Positions 5,553 through 13,708 of a stretch of DNA of 25,827 bases are shown in pieces. The notes below the pieces were generated by a model that saw nothing but the letters and a program-made list of their open reading frames with translations, had not been told where the DNA came from and made no database searches. Every line of letters begins with the position of its first letter. Position 1 is the stretch's first letter. Made by a program: the position numbers and the translations under genes. The DNA comes from a virus, in IMG/VR virus record IMGVR_UViG_3300007074_000097, positions 1 to 25,827 of that record; one strand, written 5' to 3'.

Positions 5553-6104
5553 CTATGCGTAGGTACGTTGATCTTCGTTCATTTCTACCATTAAGGCCAT
5601 AATAAATGCCTCAGTGCGTTTAGGCGTTTGACGCGCCCATTTGCTGTTTTTAACTGCTCTGATAACAGCTTTAAAATTACCGTTATTTAATTGCTTGTAG
5701 GTATTAGGCCATTTAGAAGGCCAGTTGTTACCAAGTTGGAAGTTTACACTAGTTAGAGCTAAAATGAAATCATATTCAAATTGCCCTATCTCTTGAGCCT
5801 GCGCCATCGCCGCTTTAATTGAACGTGATACATCGGATTTAAATAACAATTCAACACGTTCTTTTGATATTTTATTACCAACTCTAAGCTTGTCTTTAGG
5901 TAGTACAAGATGCCCTATACCTACGGTAGCCTTGCCAATAGAGTCTTTATATACGACCTGTCTGTAGCCTTCTTCTTTAACCATCTTCTTGCGTACATTC
6001 GTAAAGACCTTATCAAACATCTTCTGTTTCTGGGTCTTGGTTGCCACCACGATAGGTAGGCATTCTTTCTTAGGCTTATTCCAATTTCTAAGTGTTTTAA
6101 ACAT
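5553..6104 (-). CDS. Endolysin, GH24 lysozyme family
   Basis: The 183-residue product starts MFKTLRNWNK. The catalytic triad spacing is that of T4 lysozyme: in EEGYRQVVYKDSIGKATVGIGH the second Glu, the Asp nine residues later and the Thr six residues after that correspond to E11, D20 and T26, followed by the conserved GIGH. It would hydrolyse the MurNAc-GlcNAc bond of peptidoglycan. A basic stretch of about 35 residues precedes the domain; it is neither a signal peptide nor a SAR helix, so export should depend on a holin. I chose the ATG at 6104, preceded by AAGGAA, over in-frame ATG 6125 and TTG 6140. The start overlaps the stop of the two-TM gene by 8 bases. Confidence 0.88.
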   Translation of the reverse strand: MFKTLRNWNKPKKECLPIVVATKTQKQKMFDKVFTNVRKKMVKEEGYRQVVYKDSIGKATVGIGHLVLPKDKLRVGNKISKERVELLFKSDVSRSIKAAMAQAQEIGQFEYDFILALTSVNFQLGNNWPSKWPNTYKQLNNGNFKAVIRAVKNSKWARQTPKRTEAFIMALMVEMNEDQRTYA

Positions 6105-6330
6105 CTTTATCATTTCCTTTATCATTCCAAACTGCCCCAAATATATATGATCCTATCACAGCCGTAGATAAAGTAAAAGCACCGCCAACAATAGAAGCCC
6201 CAATTACCTCGCTATCATGCCCCTGCATGGTTATATAACCTATAACACCAGCACAGAAACTAAGTGTTATCACAACTAATCTGCGTCTGAATCCCCATGG
6301 TTTTTGTCCAGCGTTTCTACATTTAGTCAT
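6097..6330 (-). CDS. Two-TM membrane protein, holin candidate
   Basis: A 77-residue protein with a basic N-terminus (TKCRNAGQKPWGFRRRL), a first membrane helix (about residues 18-36, LVVITLSFCAGVIGYITM), a short polar turn (QGHDSE) and a second helix (about 43-66, IGASIVGGAFTLSTAVIGSYIFG). It ends in a charged tail. Size, two helices and position directly before the endolysin fit a class II holin. Related two-helix proteins with WG.RR and a GAYVFGA-like end occur in phages and are often left as hypothetical. It overlaps the PAS gene by 8 bases and the endolysin by 8 bases, so the three are likely translated together. Confidence 0.7.
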   Translation of the reverse strand: MTKCRNAGQKPWGFRRRLVVITLSFCAGVIGYITMQGHDSEVIGASIVGGAFTLSTAVIGSYIFGAVWNDKGNDKDV

Positions 6331-6883
6331 TTTTAAATAACCTTATGTTGAGAATGTCACTTAATGCGCCTACCACAACGGCGGACGCTATCGCTATCGG
6401 CTTCCAATACTTCATTAAGAAGTCCAGCACCCTCATTGTTAGTGACTGGGAGGATTGTTTCAATAAGGATGTTTCTTTCTTGTGCGCTGTCAGTAATGAA
6501 CCTTTGTTGTCTACCATGATCCTCGATACGAAGAACTCGAAGTCGCCCTGACCCGATAGAGGCGCTCGTGTTACTAATAATATTGCCTTTACTTTTCTTC
6601 CGTTTGAAAACTCGTATTTTTTTGGCAATAGATAGAAATCGACTAACCCAGATATGATTAAATTTGCGTTTTTTTCTTCCAGCTCCCTTATGTTTGGTGG
6701 CGTAATGTCTTGGAATTTTTTGCCAATCAAGTCCGCTGGCGTCACGCCTAGTAATTTGCAAAATTGAGGGTTGGCAGAACGAAAGGAAAAATCCTTGTTC
6801 ACTATAGCTATTCCCGAAAAGCTTGGGTCCCATATTGCTTTCCATGCTAGTACGCTTTCTTTATCATTAAGATTGTGTGGCAC
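6323..6883 (-). CDS. PAS-domain protein with C-terminal membrane anchor
   Basis: A 186-residue protein. Residues 18-125 have the PAS fold pattern: GIAIVNKDFSFRSANPQFCKLLGVTPADLIGKKFQDIT, then a helix, then beta-strands with KYEFSNGRKVKAILLVTRAPL and FEFFVSRIMVD. PAS domains sense small molecules, redox state or light through a bound cofactor; no cofactor residue can be assigned here. A linker (130-150) leads to one membrane helix (about 162-178, PIAIASAVVVGALSDIL) and a basic tail. No kinase, cyclase or HTH output domain is present. The ATG follows AAGGATAAA. Being first in the lysis cassette and overlapping the holin candidate, it may tune lysis timing; that is inference. Open frames at 6357-6845 minus and 6345-6551 plus are shadows. 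Confidence 0.8.
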   Translation of the reverse strand: MPHNLNDKESVLAWKAIWDPSFSGIAIVNKDFSFRSANPQFCKLLGVTPADLIGKKFQDITPPNIRELEEKNANLIISGLVDFYLLPKKYEFSNGRKVKAILLVTRAPLSGQGDFEFFVSRIMVDNKGSLLTAHKKETSLLKQSSQSLTMRVLDFLMKYWKPIAIASAVVVGALSDILNIRLFKND

Positions 6884-6938
6884 ATTTTATCCTTGGTATT
6901 CCTTTTTTGTCAATTATTACGACTAGTTAATTTTGTCC

Positions 6939-9311
6939 CTATAGAACCGTAATAGTCCCATAGTCACCGCCTGTGGTATTATCAGTAAATCCGCCTAGAT
7001 CATTAAATACACCGCCAGTTGCCTGACCCCGCGCCCAATATTCCCCATCAGCCGTACAATTTTTAGTCCACATCTTAGATGTTACTGTGCCTGTATAGCT
7101 TGAGGCAACTCCAATTTGGAAGCCTACCCTTGATTGTGCCGTCCCTGTATTTGAAGCCACACCAGTCGAACAATTAAGATTAACGGAGTATGCCCCTGAG
7201 GTATCCGCGAAGATTGGTGCTGTTGCTACACCATAACAGTTAAGCCTTAGTAAGTTTGCTTCGTTATGGGCCGTGAAAGAATTGTCATTAGTGGCTCCCG
7301 AATTACCACAACGCCTTGCAGAGCAGTTATCCTCTAAAACATTAGGCGTATAGCTTTGCGATGTTGTTGCGTGGTTAAATCCATCAGCGTTAACATGGTC
7401 ACTTGCATGGCAATTAATATAATAACTACTTTTAGTCCCAAGCGTACCAATCAAGTTGGTTGAAAAGTCACTATATCTAATACCACAATTCCTTGCACCC
7501 ATAATATTAGTATTTATTGCTGAGTGCTCGCATCTAACCGCCGCGCGTCCCCATAACTCTAATCCATCCCAGATAAATTTTTGATTAGTGCCATATACAA
7601 ACCACATAATACGTTGCTCGTTTAATACTTTCACGTCATTATCGTTTGGCTCTGACCCATCGCTTCTTTTAACTGATACGGAGCTACCATTCTCGTAAAA
7701 CGAGCCTGCATTAGCTGATACGTTTGCAATAGAAGTTTGCCTTAGCATGTTGATAGGCACTTCATCAATGCCGTTGGATAGGTATTCCCCTGTATGTGTA
7801 TTGCCTCTATCAACAACACACATAACACTGGCCGCAGTAGCCGTCCAAACTCCTGAATAGGTAGCATCTTCAACCCAAGTTAAACTACGGTATGACTGTG
7901 ATAAAATTACTGTCCCTGCGCCATCAACGGCCTCAAAACATACATCCTGACCATTTGGCGCTATATTATTCAACCCATCATCAAGGTCGTAAAACCCTGT
8001 GCTGATTTTAATTATATTAGCACCTACGTCATATGCTTTTTGAATTGATGCGTAGGCCGTTTCAAGTGTGTTACCGTTGGCGGTATTATCACCACCTTTT
8101 TTAACATACTTAATCGTGCCAGTTGGTTTTATAGTTTCAAAGTCAAAATCAGTGGTGAAGCTACCGTTTGCTTGCTCAAACAAAGTAAAGCTAGGTGTCC
8201 ATCTATCTCTGAATAAGCTAGGTAAATATTGTGTTCTTGGATAACTAACATCACCAGCTAATGCGCCTAGCCTATTTAAACTATCAGTATTGTAATGCAC
8301 CGTAGCAGGTGCTAGTGGGTCAGTCAGTGTCGCTGTTGTGCCGTTTGATGCTGTAATTCCTTCGCCAGCGGTATATTCTATTTGTGTTTCAGTCCATACT
8401 TTAGATTGGCCGTTATTGAAGAATGAAATTTTACCGCTTTCAGCGCTTGTATCTCCATCCAACGTAGTACCAATAGAAAAGTTTCCTGACCTTCCAGTAT
8501 AAGGCCATTCGTATTGTATGCCACTTTCAATATCAATTCCCAAATCACGCGAAGGGTCTATCATAAACGTGTTGCTTGGCAAGGTTAAATCATCACGCAT
8601 CGCCGTGCGAGTTTCAACCCATCTTGGATAGATAGAAATATTTTCAGGCGTAGCGCCAAGGTTAGGAATAATACATTTAGCATTAGGTATGTTTAAATCA
8701 CTACGTAGTAACGGTATGCCTAATTCATAACCAGACACAACCGCCGCCGCCGTACCTGCATGATCTACGGTAGCATCGCCACCAGCATCAGGGAGATAGA
8801 TTAAATCTATAGGTTCGCCAGTAGCATCCATTAACGTTTTGGCGCGGGTGATAACTTGACCATATCGTGTTGTCATGTCGAATGGGTCAGACGCATTACG
8901 TGATGTAAGCCATCCTGTGTTTGTGTTAATCGCAACTGGAATAGTTGATTTACAACCAGAAACAACGGCAATCTTTTTAGTGGGATTTAACGTACCTAAT
9001 TCAGTGATTAGGCTTTCAGTTATGCCGTAATACATATCCTCATTAATCAAGGTATAGGCGCTTGAACCTGTGTTATTAACAGGCGTTGCATAAACCATCA
9101 ATTCATTGGTAGCAGGATTTACTTTAAAGAACCGCTCACTATCAAACGTATTAATCTGATTGGTAAATATAGAACTATTATTATAAGCACTTGCCCCGAT
9201 ATTACTAGCGCCAAAAACAAGGACGTTTACGTATAATCTTGGGGCGCTTGGAATCGAACCCCCAGTTACCCCACCTGTTAATCCATTAGTTAATCCATTA
9301 GTTAAAGTCAT
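6939..9311 (-). CDS. Tailspike with SGNH-esterase-like and beta-helix regions
   Basis: A 790-residue virion protein. Residues 27-350 resemble an SGNH/sialate-O-acetylesterase domain: VLVFGASNIG (S36 as nucleophile candidate, like GQSN), VVSGCKSTIP (block II-like), YLPDAGGDAT (block III-like) and VHYNTDSLNRLG (H339 as block V His). A beta-rich stretch (about 265-335) is inserted before the last block. From about residue 398 (GTIKYVKKGGDNTANGN...AYASIQKAYDVGA) the sequence has the entry pattern of right-handed beta-helix tailspikes such as pectate-lyase-like depolymerases. The expected role is to bind and deacetylate or cleave host capsule or O-antigen. The N-terminus (LTNGLTNGLTGG) is repetitive and short, so it may attach through the upstream fibre. 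It begins 1 base after that gene. Confidence 0.8.
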   Translation of the reverse strand: MTLTNGLTNGLTGGVTGGSIPSAPRLYVNVLVFGASNIGASAYNNSSIFTNQINTFDSERFFKVNPATNELMVYATPVNNTGSSAYTLINEDMYYGITESLITELGTLNPTKKIAVVSGCKSTIPVAINTNTGWLTSRNASDPFDMTTRYGQVITRAKTLMDATGEPIDLIYLPDAGGDATVDHAGTAAAVVSGYELGIPLLRSDLNIPNAKCIIPNLGATPENISIYPRWVETRTAMRDDLTLPSNTFMIDPSRDLGIDIESGIQYEWPYTGRSGNFSIGTTLDGDTSAESGKISFFNNGQSKVWTETQIEYTAGEGITASNGTTATLTDPLAPATVHYNTDSLNRLGALAGDVSYPRTQYLPSLFRDRWTPSFTLFEQANGSFTTDFDFETIKPTGTIKYVKKGGDNTANGNTLETAYASIQKAYDVGANIIKISTGFYDLDDGLNNIAPNGQDVCFEAVDGAGTVILSQSYRSLTWVEDATYSGVWTATAASVMCVVDRGNTHTGEYLSNGIDEVPINMLRQTSIANVSANAGSFYENGSSVSVKRSDGSEPNDNDVKVLNEQRIMWFVYGTNQKFIWDGLELWGRAAVRCEHSAINTNIMGARNCGIRYSDFSTNLIGTLGTKSSYYINCHASDHVNADGFNHATTSQSYTPNVLEDNCSARRCGNSGATNDNSFTAHNEANLLRLNCYGVATAPIFADTSGAYSVNLNCSTGVASNTGTAQSRVGFQIGVASSYTGTVTSKMWTKNCTADGEYWARGQATGGVFNDLGGFTDNTTGGDYGTITVL
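9278..9305 (-). repeat. 12-bp direct repeat at the tailspike N-terminus
   Basis: On the plus strand TTAATCCATTAG occurs twice in tandem (9278-9289 and 9290-9301), followed by a partial TTAA. On the coding strand it specifies LTNGLTNGLT. It is probably slippage-derived, in the short linker before the esterase-like domain. Confidence 0.9.
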
Positions 9312-9312
9312 A

Positions 9313-10437
9313 CTACCACCCTGTTATTGGAATGCGTACAGAGAATCCTAATAACTGACCACTTGCGCCAACCACGTTGCCATCAGATACCACAAAGGCA
9401 GATGATGCCACACCACCCACGCCAAAATTCACAAAAGCATCACCACCAGTGGCCATTACGCCTAATGTGCTAGTTGTGTTAATATTATAGACGCCAGAAC
9501 CAACAAACATGACGCTTGGAACTTTGGTGCTATCTACTGTTAACCCTGTAGGTAATGTCATTTGTGCCTCCACCGCCGTGGGTGTTCCAACTTGAAATTT
9601 AAAATCAAGCTCAAGTGTATCACCAACCCTGCGCCATCTAGCAACAATATTGCTTGCCGTTCCAAACCCTGTGAAGGTTGGTGTATATATCTCCCAAGAG
9701 GTAATATATTGACGAAGAACATCAGCTTTAACCACCCTATTAACGGTGCTTGATACAATATGGGCGAGGGTTGCAAATACTCCACTATTAAACTTATCAA
9801 TTGAAATTTCGTTATTTAAAATCTTAGTCTGGGTAATTGCATTAGCGTCTATTTCTGAAGATCCTACAGTATCTAAAAAAGCTAACGCACCTAAACTATC
9901 ACCAGCAGAGTTTAATAACTCCCATCGGGTATTAGCTAAATTATAACGTAATACTAATTCATGACCAACACCCGCTATATCTCCTACTAGAAGAGCGCCA
10001 CCACCATCTTTAACGATAGTGCGCGCTGTTAGACCATTAGGCGAAAAACTTGGGGTTGTTGAGGTATTAGCACCTATTGCACGTATAAAGCATAACTGAC
10101 CGTCAACCAGAGCAGTTATCGGAATTGTATAATTAGCCGTAATAACGTTAACCGTTCCAGTGGCCACAACCCAGTTTGTAACGCCATCTTGTACCTGGTC
10201 ATATCGTGCATAATCTGTGCGATTAGTGGCTAGACCCACCCCTGTATGTTTATAAGTAGCCATGGGCAGTGTAGCGGTTACCGTTGTTTGCCCATCCTTT
10301 GTGATACAATTTGATAAGCCAGTAGCTATACCATTTTGCTCTGCGTCCATACGGTCTGCACGAATTTTAATACCGCCCGCCGCATCATTGACCCACGAAT
10401 AAATTCTCTGAAAAACGCCTGATCCATTAAATGGCAT
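9313..10437 (-). CDS. Tail fibre protein
   Basis: A 374-residue protein. The N-terminal segment FNGSGVFQRIYSWVNDAAGG.KIRADRMDAEQNGIATGLSNCI is the conserved tail-anchoring module found at the front of many phage fibres. It is followed by TKDGQTT and beta-rich, Thr/Gly/Val-rich sequence. A middle helix (SSEIDANAITQTKILNNEISIDKF) is typical of fibre shafts, and the C-terminal part (TFTGFGTASNIVARWRRVGDTLELDFKF...IPITGW) looks like a small beta-sandwich knob. It probably binds the receptor or carries the downstream tailspike. Its ATG overlaps the muramidase-ejection gene stop by one base. Confidence 0.82.
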   Translation of the reverse strand: MPFNGSGVFQRIYSWVNDAAGGIKIRADRMDAEQNGIATGLSNCITKDGQTTVTATLPMATYKHTGVGLATNRTDYARYDQVQDGVTNWVVATGTVNVITANYTIPITALVDGQLCFIRAIGANTSTTPSFSPNGLTARTIVKDGGGALLVGDIAGVGHELVLRYNLANTRWELLNSAGDSLGALAFLDTVGSSEIDANAITQTKILNNEISIDKFNSGVFATLAHIVSSTVNRVVKADVLRQYITSWEIYTPTFTGFGTASNIVARWRRVGDTLELDFKFQVGTPTAVEAQMTLPTGLTVDSTKVPSVMFVGSGVYNINTTSTLGVMATGGDAFVNFGVGGVASSAFVVSDGNVVGASGQLLGFSVRIPITGW

Positions 10438-12611
10438 TACCTTACTCCTACATTTTGATTAACTATATTCGTCATTGGGGGAGTTGAATTACTTTGTAAC
10501 CTCTTAGCTAAACCCTGCGCTTTTGTACTTTTAGCACCAGATTTTACGCCACCAGCTTCTAGGGCTTTTAGTAGCTTTTCAGCTTTACCACGCGCTAGAT
10601 ATTTCTGACCTGCCCTTGCCGCCGTTCCAACTAATGGTACAGCCAATGCAGGGGCTACAGAGGCACTGATTCCACCTACTGCCCCACCTGTTAACAAAGG
10701 GAGCGCAGTATTACCAGCAGAGCGACTTGAGCCAATATCGAAGCCAAACTTACCAGCCATTTTTAATATGCCCTCGCCAGTTGTCTGGTTACCTGCAAAT
10801 TTTAAAGCGTCTAACTCATCTTTAGACCAGCCTAATGTATTCTTTTTATTAGAGGCAAACCGCTCAATATCACGCTTCAGCTTGTTAGCATCACCACCAG
10901 CTTTACTAATTATATCTGATATAGCTTCAAACTTCTTAGACTGTGACCACTGTTTACGTGCCTTGGTAAGGCTTTCAATAGCGTCCAGGCTGTTTGATTG
11001 AATACTCTGAGGGGTTAACTGGTCAATAGAATCGTCTATAGCCCTGATAACACGACCCGCCATTTCAGCTTCCTGTGCTTTATTAGGGTTAGTAATGTCT
11101 TTTGCAATATTACCTAAAATCTGCCTATGAGCGTCAAGCGTCTCAAGTCCTATATTACCTACTGCCAAATCATCGTTTAACTGGTCAATAGCCTTTAATG
11201 TGCCTTTATATAGGTTTTTAGTAGCCTGTGTGTCAGAGTTTTTAACAATTCCTGATACAGCAGAAGAAATACCTTGTGAGGCACTTGGAGTTAGTACCGC
11301 ACCAGATTTATCAGATTTCTTATACAACCCTCTAGCAACGTCTTTCATTGAGCCTAATGTCTCGTCTAAAACTTCTGATGTCCTAGCACCTATACCTTTA
11401 GCAATGTTCTTACTGCCTTTGAAGCCAGCACCTAAAACAGCGCCTGCAACAGGGAGGGCAACGCTAGCACCAGCGCCCACCCCAAGACCTTTTTTGAACT
11501 CTTGCCCCATTTCCCCTTTATCTGCCTCGCCTGCGAAGTATGCCCCTGTAGCTGGAGCGGCCACAAGCGCACGTCCCATCGCCCTTGTTCCAAGATTTCC
11601 CGCTTTTGCGAGCTTACCTGCGCCTTGGAAAGGGCTATATGAACCCACTTTTCCTGCGAGCTGTGTTGCATAATTTGCACCTTTTCCTGTATTAGCTAAG
11701 GCATTTGAACCTTGCGGGGCTTTACTAAACGCCGCTGGCAAAGTTGTACCAACACCCATTAAATTACCTGCTAAAGTTGCCTTTGGGTTAGCTTCTTGAG
11801 TAGCTTTTGTATCCGCTAATGATTGATTGTAATAATCTTTAAACCCTAAATCAGCCTTACCACCCATTGCGTCAAAAGCCGTAGCAATACCTGCGCCAAT
11901 ACCAGACGTAATTTTGTTACCAAACGGAATCTGTCCACCTGATATACCAATACCTGCCGCCGCTAATGCGCCCATGTCATTACCTTGTGAAGCTTTCTCC
12001 TGTGGCGCTTGTGGCTGTGGCTGATATGTAGTGCGTAACTTGTCTTTTAGGGCAGTTAATTGCTCTGGTGTTTCGCTACCAGTTAAAGAGATAGAGCGCC
12101 CATCAGGTAATTTAATTCTACGGCCTATTGTATCTTGCCCTTGTCCACCACGCATACGGCCTATTGTATCTTGCCCTTGTCCACCACGCATACTGTCTAT
12201 TCTATTCTTCCAGCCATTTTGGAATTCAGCCTGTGAAGGGTCGTTTCGCACTACCTGCTTTACAAAAGTCTGCCTGTTGTCAAGAAATTCATTAGGGGTA
12301 GACGACTGGCTCAGAAGCTCCTTAGCTTTACCAATACCACTATTTACAGCCGTATCTGCATAAGCCATACGCATATCATCAGGGACTTGTTCAGCATTGG
12401 ACTTATCCCAAAACTCACGCTTGTAGAAATCACGTAAATAAGGCTCTGTGTCTTGACCTTGGGAGTGCATCTGCTTTAGCTTTTGTACGTCCTGAGCGAA
12501 GTATCTAGACGATACACCAGCGAAAGTCTCGCCACCACGGTCGTTAGGATTATTCGCATAACCACCCTCAACTTTTAAAACCTTATCAAAGAATTGGTTA
12601 AAATCAGTCAT
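10437..12611 (-). CDS. Internal virion/ejection protein with N-terminal GH108 muramidase domain
   Basis: A 724-residue protein. Residues 6-35 (FFDKVLKVEGGYANNPNDRGGETFAGVS) match the N-terminus of GH108 N-acetylmuramidases, with E15 of EGGY as catalytic acid. Residues 58-100 (YLRDFYKREFWDKS...ADTAVNSG) match the peptidoglycan-binding part of the same family. After a linker with a 12-residue duplication (141-152 and 153-164) and a small IKLPDGRSISLTG segment, about 500 residues of Ala/Gly/Lys-rich helical sequence follow. These include several hydrophobic stretches (for example VALPVAGAVLGAGF and ASVAPALAVPLVGTAA) that could insert into a membrane. This layout fits a virion protein ejected with the DNA that opens a hole in peptidoglycan, comparable in logic to T7 gp16. 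Confidence 0.82.
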   Translation of the reverse strand: MTDFNQFFDKVLKVEGGYANNPNDRGGETFAGVSSRYFAQDVQKLKQMHSQGQDTEPYLRDFYKREFWDKSNAEQVPDDMRMAYADTAVNSGIGKAKELLSQSSTPNEFLDNRQTFVKQVVRNDPSQAEFQNGWKNRIDSMRGGQGQDTIGRMRGGQGQDTIGRRIKLPDGRSISLTGSETPEQLTALKDKLRTTYQPQPQAPQEKASQGNDMGALAAAGIGISGGQIPFGNKITSGIGAGIATAFDAMGGKADLGFKDYYNQSLADTKATQEANPKATLAGNLMGVGTTLPAAFSKAPQGSNALANTGKGANYATQLAGKVGSYSPFQGAGKLAKAGNLGTRAMGRALVAAPATGAYFAGEADKGEMGQEFKKGLGVGAGASVALPVAGAVLGAGFKGSKNIAKGIGARTSEVLDETLGSMKDVARGLYKKSDKSGAVLTPSASQGISSAVSGIVKNSDTQATKNLYKGTLKAIDQLNDDLAVGNIGLETLDAHRQILGNIAKDITNPNKAQEAEMAGRVIRAIDDSIDQLTPQSIQSNSLDAIESLTKARKQWSQSKKFEAISDIISKAGGDANKLKRDIERFASNKKNTLGWSKDELDALKFAGNQTTGEGILKMAGKFGFDIGSSRSAGNTALPLLTGGAVGGISASVAPALAVPLVGTAARAGQKYLARGKAEKLLKALEAGGVKSGAKSTKAQGLAKRLQSNSTPPMTNIVNQNVGVR
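12121..12192 (-). repeat. Perfect 36-bp tandem duplication inside the ejection muramidase gene
   Basis: Bases 12121-12156 and 12157-12192 are identical. In frame they encode the same 12 residues, MRGGQGQDTIGR, twice in the linker between the muramidase domain and the long C-terminal part. Zero divergence suggests a recent duplication, or a misassembly. Confidence 0.97.
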
Positions 12612-13708
12612 TACAACCCTTCATTTAAGAAGTCGTCTAAAGATAAATCACCGCTTTGTTGGGGCGTTTGGCCAGTACGAAGCTGCATACTTTCAATTAT
12701 AGAGCGTTTATTGGCGATAAATGACCGTAAAACAGCCTTTTTCTCTTCAGGGGAAGCATTTGGATCACCTAAAGTGCCTTTTAGCTCTTCACCCTCTTTA
12801 ACTGTAAACGCCGCACCAAATGTCTGTTTTAACAGAGGTAGAATGACGTTACTAACTTTTGACATATACTCTTTTCTAGCAATACCATCTTTCCCAACAC
12901 TCATACCTAACTGTCTTTGAATCGCATCTTCAGCACGACCAGCTAACCCATAAGTTGCGGTCTGACTTAACGTTTCAAGATCTTGTACAACATTTTCAAG
13001 ATTAGGTAGGGATGCTTCCATATCAGCTAGTAAGCTAACAGCGTCACCTTGCGCAGTACCTACTTTATTAGCCGCACTAGTGGCCTCTGCTATACTTGGC
13101 TTGTAGGCTAAATCACTCTGATTTTTACCCGACTGTGTCTCAAAGTTTGCTTGACGGCCTTGCTCTATTTCAGCGCCTAAGCGCCCACTTGCACCCGCGC
13201 CACCTTTTAGAGCCATAAGCGCGTCCTGAAGCGTTTCAATCCCATTACCCTCTTCAGCTACTAATCTGTTCAATAACACACCTGTATCACCGCCCATGTC
13301 CTCACCACCATACTGTGATTTAAGACGCGCTTTTTCACCGCTCATCTTTAAATCCATAGCCATTTGAGGGTCTATCTGCATTAACTGAGCCATTTGAGGG
13401 TCAACTTGTTCACCGTTAGGCTGGCCACCAAGGATAAATTCTTGAATAGCTTTGTCCCTAGTCGCTTTTTGCTCAGCCTGTGCCGTATCAGCCTTAGCGC
13501 CATAATACGCACCCATACCGCCTTGTATGCCCTTAGCAAGCTGTTCTACGCCAGACTTCTTGACTAAATGCCCACCAATCATCTGGTGTGGCGTTTGCTT
13601 ACCAGCGTTAGTCATTTGCTCTGACATGCGTCTTAATCGTGCAACGTCATTCTTGCCTTTAACTTGAGGTTTTTCACCCTGCATAATTGCGTTATAATAT
13701 TTAGCCAC
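12611..13708 (-). CDS. Ejection/internal virion protein candidate (365 aa, GTG start)
   Basis: A 365-residue protein, hydrophilic and largely helical, rich in Gln, Ala, Gly and Met. A region with HLVKKSGVEQLAKGIQGGMGAYYGAKAD near the N-terminus is followed by helical DPQMAQLMQIDPQMAMDLK repeats. The C-terminal half contains LLKQTFGAAFTVKEGEELKGTLGDPNASPEEK, a segment I associate with podovirus DNA-ejection proteins. I chose the GTG at 13708 because GGAGGT lies 8 bases upstream and it overlaps the previous stop by 8 bases; extending to 13759 would add a hydrophobic stretch read from the other gene's coding region. It lies between two other virion proteins and probably forms part of the ejection apparatus. 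Confidence 0.72.
   Translation of the reverse strand: MAKYYNAIMQGEKPQVKGKNDVARLRRMSEQMTNAGKQTPHQMIGGHLVKKSGVEQLAKGIQGGMGAYYGAKADTAQAEQKATRDKAIQEFILGGQPNGEQVDPQMAQLMQIDPQMAMDLKMSGEKARLKSQYGGEDMGGDTGVLLNRLVAEEGNGIETLQDALMALKGGAGASGRLGAEIEQGRQANFETQSGKNQSDLAYKPSIAEATSAANKVGTAQGDAVSLLADMEASLPNLENVVQDLETLSQTATYGLAGRAEDAIQRQLGMSVGKDGIARKEYMSKVSNVILPLLKQTFGAAFTVKEGEELKGTLGDPNASPEEKKAVLRSFIANKRSIIESMQLRTGQTPQQSGDLSLDDFLNEGL

Noticed and set aside
6357-6845. 162-aa minus-strand frame over the PAS gene in another frame
   Set aside because: Basic, low-complexity translation with no domain; the PAS frame has recognisable fold pattern and a ribosome binding site.
6884-6920. Perfect TTGACA with GATAAA-type -10 box before the PAS gene
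   Set aside because: With a 16-base spacer the -10 box overlaps the PAS start codon, so transcription would begin inside the gene. Not a sensible promoter for the cassette as a whole.
9240-9275. tRNA T-arm-like sequence (GGTTCGATTCC on the minus strand) that might mark an attP or tRNA
   Set aside because: It lies within the tailspike reading frame. The expected T-stem does not pair and no other tRNA arm is present. No integrase is seen, so an attachment site is not supported.
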